64,000 nucleotides of DNA, taken from positions 1,302,001 through 1,366,000 of the forward strand of contig OZ037845.1 in assembly GCA_964035575.1 (NCBI GenBank), read 5' to 3'. Positions 63,645-64,000 of this stretch are shown here, piece by piece (position 1 is the stretch's first letter; each line of letters opens with the position of its first letter). The DNA comes from Rhynchopus sp. YZ270_cl-10 (Eukaryota > Euglenozoa > Diplonemea > Diplonemida > Diplonemidae). The translations under genes were made by a program, and so were the position numbers. Under the pieces are notes generated by a model, which saw nothing but the letters and a program-made list of their open reading frames with translations, ran no database searches and was not told the DNA's origin.

Positions 63645-64000
63645 ACAGGGAAACCCCCTCGGTGCGAAACCAGAACGCGTGGTCTGACCACTAACAACGG
63701 ACTCGGGTTTTTAAAAAAATAGACAGGGCTCTCACAAAATCCCCCACTTTTTTGAGATTTTCAATCTTTGTTGGTATATGTTCATAATGTCTCCCCCCTT
63801 TTTTTTTCTTCATTTTTTTCTTTTTTTTTTTTTTTTTGAGACAACTGCCTTGCAAAAGTTGTAGGGGAGGAAATGAAAACATATTTGAGTGTGCCCAAAT
63901 TTTTGGTGTGAGCGATGTAAACACGACACAACTTATCCACAGAAAAGTTTTTGATTTTGTCCCTACACACTCCACAAAAATCCGGTGCGATCAACGAAAA
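63645..64000. other. 3' flank, nothing recognised
   Basis: T and A runs (63806-63838) and unique sequence only. Minus-strand frames here are Lys-rich by-products of T runs. Confidence 0.5.

Overview
This window comes from the nuclear genome of a flagellated unicellular eukaryote. It has spliceosomal introns (70-284 bp, nearly all starting GTATG), a cytosolic ribosomal protein uS4, a dynein-family heavy chain of about 4,480 residues, and PP2C, protein kinase and inositol-kinase-like signalling proteins. Genes are balanced to GC-leaning, while spacers are AT-rich with long T or A runs. I could not place the species. PSP1-, SAM- and WW-domain proteins would fit an excavate-type protist, but that is only a guess. 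All nine well-supported genes lie on the + strand.

Layout: 2.4-5.3 kb, a five-exon coiled-coil/SAM/WW protein. 7.0-11.0 kb, a five-exon SAM/PDZ/polyQ/PSP1 protein. 13.9-27.4 kb, one uninterrupted reading frame for a dynein heavy chain whose AAA1 Walker motifs are degraded, which recalls the vertebrate pseudo-dynein DNHD1. 27.7-31.8 kb, a compact cluster: a membrane-anchored beta-propeller (possibly Sec12-like), uS4, and a protein kinase with a Cys/His repeat domain at its N-terminus. 44.6-47.1 kb, an inositol-polyphosphate-kinase-like/C2 protein. 54.3-55.4 kb, a PP2C phosphatase. 62.0-63.6 kb, an unrecognised 536-residue protein. Several genes have a TATAAA-like box 70-300 bp upstream of the ATG.

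The rest, more than half of the window, has no convincing intact gene, but it is highly structured. (1) Several dozen short hairpins in a few families recur in T-rich spacers. The commonest has a conserved ACGAGAG loop, changing but still-paired stems, and a pyrimidine-rich tail. (2) Between 31.8 and 44.3 kb lies a graveyard of palindromic, foldback-like elements. Each has its own terminal inverted repeat and its own short motif iterated in both orientations. One (39497-40183) has a 6-bp target duplication, and a related unoccupied target copy lies at about 1953-2115. Another (35619-37822) is a 2.2-kb nested palindrome. (3) Very short GC hairpins with G-N-A triloops are scattered among them. 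(4) A SINE-like family with A tails lies at 50-57 kb. (5) A pentamer array of about 58 copies switches abruptly to a heptamer array of about 31 copies at 38.54-39.05 kb. No rRNA, tRNA or CRISPR array was recognised.
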